From Rhodothermia bacterium (GTDB lineage Bacteria; Bacteroidota; Rhodothermia; Rhodothermales; JABDKH01): a stretch of 8,406 nt of DNA. Position 1 is the stretch's first letter. Each line of letters opens with the position of its first letter. The notes below the pieces were generated by a model, which had not been told where the DNA came from, made no database searches, and worked only from the letters and a program-made list of their open reading frames with translations. Below, piece by piece: positions 6,154 to 8,406 of this stretch. The stretch lies in the NCBI GenBank assembly GCA_018679295.1, contig JAHHLP010000463.1, positions 1 to 8,406 of the forward strand, given 5' to 3'. Both the position numbers and the translations under genes were made by a program.

Positions 6154-6962
6154 TTCAGCTTCCGCTTGGCCTGCTCCCACAACGCATCCATCTGGGCGAG
6201 GTCCGCCTCGACCGTCGACGTTCCGGCGCCGGAAAGCTCTTTCTCGACGAACCGGAAACGTTGAGAAAACTTGTCGTTGGTCCGGCGGAGCGCGTTCTCG
6301 GCATTGAGTTCGGTAAGCCGCGCGTAGTTGACAAGCGAAAACAGAAGGTCTCCGAACTCAGCCTCACGTTCCTCGTCCGGGGCGCCCGACGTGTTCATTC
6401 GCTCGAACTCCTCGACTTCCTCGCGCACCTTCTCCCACGCATCCGCCGGCGATGGGAAGTCAAAGCCCACACCGGCCGCTTTCTCGCCCATCCGATGCGC
6501 CCTAAGCAATGACGGCAGATGGGCCGGAATGCCATCGAGGACGGACTCCTTCTTCCCCTCTCCCATCTTGATCTGCTCCCAGTTGCTGAGTACCTCGCCG
6601 ACATCCGCGACCTCGACGTCGCCAAACACATGGGGATGCCTTCGCACAAGCTTCTCGGTCTCCGCGTCGATCACGTCGCGTAGTGTGAAGTGCCCATTCT
6701 GCTCGGCGATGACGGCATGAAACACGACGTGCAGCAGGAGATCGCCCAGCTCGCGCCGGAACTCGTCCCAGTCCTGCCTATCGATCGCTTCAAGCGCCTC
6801 GTAGGCCTCCTCGATCAGCAGGTGACTAACCGACTCGTGGGTCTGTTCGCGGTCCCACGGGCAGTCGCGGCGCAGCTGTCTGACAATCGACACGAAATCC
6901 GCATACGCGTCAACGTCCTCGCTACTTTCTTCGAATTCGGGGTCGTAAATTTTGTCGGACAT
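6150..6962 (-). CDS. mazG: Nucleoside triphosphate pyrophosphohydrolase MazG
   Basis: A 270-residue, two-domain MazG that hydrolyses NTPs or dNTPs to the monophosphate and pyrophosphate, removing unwanted nucleotides and, in E. coli, affecting ppGpp levels. The N-terminal domain has CPWDREQT (34-41), EEAYE (51-55) and ELGDLL (71-76), the metal-binding ExxE and ExxD helices. The linker has NWEQIK (127-132) and the conserved LPSLLRAHRMGEKAAGVGFD (149-168). The C-terminal domain repeats the pattern with EEVEEF (181-186) and EFGDLL (202-207). Length is close to E. coli MazG (263). I chose ATG 6962, whose MSDK start gives a normal-length leader; GTG 7028 or ATG 7022/7019 would add about 20 uncharacteristic residues. 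The polyketide synthase gene overlaps its stop by four bases. It diverges from ssb. Confidence 0.93.
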   Translation of the reverse strand: MSDKIYDPEFEESSEDVDAYADFVSIVRQLRRDCPWDREQTHESVSHLLIEEAYEALEAIDRQDWDEFRRELGDLLLHVVFHAVIAEQNGHFTLRDVIDAETEKLVRRHPHVFGDVEVADVGEVLSNWEQIKMGEGKKESVLDGIPAHLPSLLRAHRMGEKAAGVGFDFPSPADAWEKVREEVEEFERMNTSGAPDEEREAEFGDLLFSLVNYARLTELNAENALRRTNDKFSQRFRFVEKELSGAGTSTVEADLAQMDALWEQAKRKLK

Positions 6963-7210
6963 TTTGATGGGTGGCTCGGCTGAAAGAGATCCGACAGCGC
7001 ACCTGTTCCCCGCCGGCATCATGGGCACATCTTACACATGGCCGGGGAAATAGATCACAGGAATGCTGTTCGAAGATGGAGACCCGGTGGATTAGCGATG
7101 CCAAGGTTACGCCGGGGCACCTGTCGGTGTCTGAATAGTAATCACTAACCTCGGAGAAGCCGGGGAAAAGCTACATCTCCTGGTTGATTCGTGCTGAGAA
7201 GATGGAATAG

Positions 7211-7240
7211 CCGGCGACTGCCGGTGGGCTCATGTAGAAT
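7211..7240 (+). promoter_or_regulatory. Possible ssb promoter -10 and inverted repeat
   Basis: TAGAAT (7235-7240) is a good -10 match 43 bases before ssb. No consensus -35 lies at the right distance. Instead a perfect inverted repeat, CCGGC (7211-7215), GACT, GCCGG (7220-7224), sits where the -35 would be, so an activator or repressor site is conceivable. The rest of the 320-base mazG-ssb gap (6963-7282) shows no gene; the motif GCCGGGG recurs three times in it (near 7042, 7110 and 7160) without clear meaning. Confidence 0.3.
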
Positions 7241-7269
7241 CGCCAGGGGTTCGTGAAGTTCTAACACGC

Positions 7270-7277
7270 AGGAGGTG
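7270..7277 (+). promoter_or_regulatory. Strong ribosome-binding site of ssb
   Basis: AGGAGGTG lies about six bases before the ATG at 7283. It fixes the ssb start and is the only near-consensus Shine-Dalgarno sequence in the window, in keeping with high expression of SSB. Confidence 0.85.
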
Positions 7278-7282
7278 TACAA

Positions 7283-7741
7283 ATGGCACGTGGAGTAAAC
7301 AAAGTCATTCTTATCGGCAATCTCGGGCAGGATCCCGAGCTGCGCTACACGGGATCCGGTACCGCGGTCTGCAACATGCGGCTGGCCACCAACGAGTCGT
7401 ATAAAGACGCGAGCGGCCAGCTGGTCGAACGAACCGAGTGGCACACGATCGTGGCATGGGCGAGGCTCGCCGAGATTTGCGCCGAGTATCTGAAAAAAGG
7501 TTCGCAGGTCTACTTCGAGGGATCACTGCAGACGCGCTCCTACGACGACCGCGACGGCAATACCAAGTACGTAACCGAGATCAAGGCGCGGGAGATGATG
7601 ATCCTGAGTGGACGCGGACCCGAGAACGGAGCGGGCGGCGGTGGCGGACCTTCCTACCAGAGCAGGGCTCCCCAGCCCGCCGGTCAGGTCGCCGATTCCG
7701 ACGACTTCTCGTTCGAGCCGGACGACGAGCTTCCGTTCTGA
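7283..7741 (+). CDS. ssb: Single-stranded DNA-binding protein
   Basis: A 152-residue bacterial SSB that binds and protects single-stranded DNA in replication, recombination and repair, normally as a tetramer. The OB fold spans about residues 1-108: GVNKVILIGNLGQDPELRY (4-22), TEWHTIV (51-57) with Trp53 at the place of E. coli Trp54, and KGSQVYFEGSLQTRSYDD (72-89). Tyr40 and Tyr87 replace E. coli Trp40 and Trp88; Trp59 stands in place of Phe60. A Gly-rich linker (115-122) leads to the acidic tip DDELPF (147-152), which docks partner proteins. Start set by the strong ribosome-binding site. It is monocistronic, closed by the terminator at 7765-7800. It is shorter than E. coli SSB because of its linker. 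Confidence 0.97.
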   Translation: MARGVNKVILIGNLGQDPELRYTGSGTAVCNMRLATNESYKDASGQLVERTEWHTIVAWARLAEICAEYLKKGSQVYFEGSLQTRSYDDRDGNTKYVTEIKAREMMILSGRGPENGAGGGGGPSYQSRAPQPAGQVADSDDFSFEPDDELPF

Positions 7742-7764
7742 TTCGACGGAGTTCATGAATTGAG

Positions 7765-7800
7765 AAAGGCCTCCTCTCGTTTTGGGAGGGGGCCTTTTTT
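7765..7800 (+). terminator. Rho-independent terminator of ssb
   Basis: AAAGGCCTCCTC pairs with the downstream arm GGGAGGGGGCCTTT (one G-U pair) around a short T-rich loop, followed by a run of T to 7800. It begins 24 bases after the ssb stop. Stem of about 12 pairs; a classic intrinsic terminator. Confidence 0.92.
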
Positions 7801-7833
7801 GTGTCGTTAGACCCTGACGTCATCCCGGCTCAC

Positions 7834-7964
7834 TGTCATACCCGCGGCTTGTCCCCGCGGAAGCGGGGAAAGCGGGTACCCATGAACCGTTCCGAAATGA
7901 GGTTCACGACGACATGGCGTGGATCTTCGTCGCAGCATGGATTCCTGCTTCCGCAGGAATGACT
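7834..7964. repeat. Inverted pair of hairpin repeats
   Basis: The left unit (7834-7884) reads TGTCATACCCGC, with outer arms TACCCGC (7839-7845) and GCGGGTA (7872-7878) and inner arms CCCCGC (7853-7858) and GCGGGG (7863-7868) around a GGAA loop. The right unit (7936-7964) is in the opposite direction: ATTCCTGC (7941-7948), TTCC, GCAGGAAT (7953-7960), then GAC. Between them are about 50 bases of no clear character. A partial unit, TGACGTCATCCCGG, precedes the pair at about 7814-7827. It belongs to the same family as the repeats near 1-182 and 1611-1776. Confidence 0.75.
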
Positions 7965-8068
7965 AACATTGCCCGCGTCATTGACCGGACCGCCACCATC
8001 CGCCATTCTCGTTTTTTTCATATCATTCGGCACCCTCCAGCGATCGCAACAAGAACAACAGCCCCGTC

Positions 8069-8406
8069 ATGGCCATCACTCCGTCGGAACGCGGCACCTG
8101 GTCCTCGAAAACCGGCTTTATCCTGGCTGCGGCCGGGTCAGCTATCGGCCTCGGCAACATCTGGCGCTTCCCGTACACGGCCGGCGAAAACGGCGGCGGC
8201 GCGTTCGTGCTCATCTACCTCATCTTTGTCGCGTTGATTGGGGTACCGGTACTGCTTGCTGAGCTATCGGTGGGTCGAAAGACGGAGCGAAACCCGGTTG
8301 GAGCCTTCAAGGCACTCGTGCCGGACACCTGGTGGCCGGCGGTCGGCGGTCTCGGCGTGCTAACCGGCTTCGGCATCCTCGCCTTCTACGCCGTGATCGC
8401 CGGATG
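8069..8406 (+). CDS. Sodium:neurotransmitter symporter family transporter, 5' part
   Basis: The first 112 codons of a LeuT-fold (SNF/NSS family) transporter, an inner-membrane carrier that couples sodium entry to uptake of amino acids or related solutes. The gene runs off the window, so roughly a quarter is present. The signature GSAIGLGNIWRFPY (23-36) is the unwound helix 1: Gly23, Ala25, Ile26 and Asn30 correspond to the LeuT sodium-site residues Gly20, Ala22, Val23 and Asn27, and Arg33 to the extracellular-gate Arg30. ENGGGAF (40-46) and LAELSVGRK (63-71) match helix 2 and the following loop; helix 3 begins near residue 90. ATG 8069 is the first start after an in-frame stop at 7982; no Shine-Dalgarno is visible. 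The substrate cannot be assigned from this part. Confidence 0.93.
   Translation, partial: MAITPSERGTWSSKTGFILAAAGSAIGLGNIWRFPYTAGENGGGAFVLIYLIFVALIGVPVLLAELSVGRKTERNPVGAFKALVPDTWWPAVGGLGVLTGFGILAFYAVIAG

Larger units (their letters stand above)
7742..8068. other. Spacer between ssb and symporter gene
   Basis: This 327-base gap holds the ssb terminator, the inverted repeat pair and about 100 bases before the symporter start. TTGACC (7981-7986) resembles a -35 box but the only -10-like sequence at the right spacing (CATTCT, 8004-8009) is poor; TATCAT (8021-8026) is too far away. No gene was recognised. Confidence 0.6.

Noticed and set aside
6154..6180. Longer start of the polyketide synthase at GTG 6180
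   Set aside because: It would overlap mazG by 31 bases for nine unconserved residues; the GTGA overlap at 6153 is the usual coupled arrangement.
6963..7028. Longer N-terminus for MazG from GTG 7028
   Set aside because: The extra 22 residues have no family counterpart, and ATG 6962 already gives a slightly long leader before CPWDREQT.

Overview
The window comes from a bacterial chromosome of moderately high G+C content. The gene set (a Tat-exported enzyme, MazG, a short SSB, a sodium symporter) and dispersed hairpin repeats of the GTCAT-CCCGC-GNRA-GCGGG type fit a Gram-negative-like lineage. I cannot fix the phylum. Only ssb has a strong Shine-Dalgarno sequence, which is compatible with, but does not prove, an FCB-group or Gemmatimonadota-like organism.

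Layout. Positions 1-182 hold three copies of a short hairpin repeat. Minus-strand 191-1492 encodes a class V PLP-dependent enzyme with a twin-arginine signal. A 416-base intergenic region (1493-1908) follows, with a pair of inverted repeats and a possible control region. Three plus-strand genes come next, with small gaps: an AAA+ ATPase (1909-3702), a EutN/CcmL-family microcompartment vertex protein (3762-4040), and a membrane protein of about eight segments built from two tandem repeats (4083-5000). Facing them on the minus strand are mazG (6150-6962) and a type III polyketide synthase (5029-6153), overlapping by four bases. Diverging from mazG is ssb (7283-7741), followed by a strong terminator. 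A further repeat-bearing spacer precedes the 5' end of a sodium:neurotransmitter symporter family gene (from 8069), cut by the window edge.

The most unusual part is the 1909-5000 block. A BMC vertex pentamer sits next to a AAA+ ATPase with a second, P-loop-less domain, and no hexameric BMC shell protein is visible. This may be an ATPase plus vertex-protein system working without a classical shell, or a satellite of a BMC locus elsewhere. The downstream membrane protein has an internal duplication whose motif layout loosely recalls tandem lycopene-cyclase domains. MazG (housekeeping nucleotide pyrophosphohydrolase) and SSB are ordinary. The PKS appears translationally coupled to mazG.
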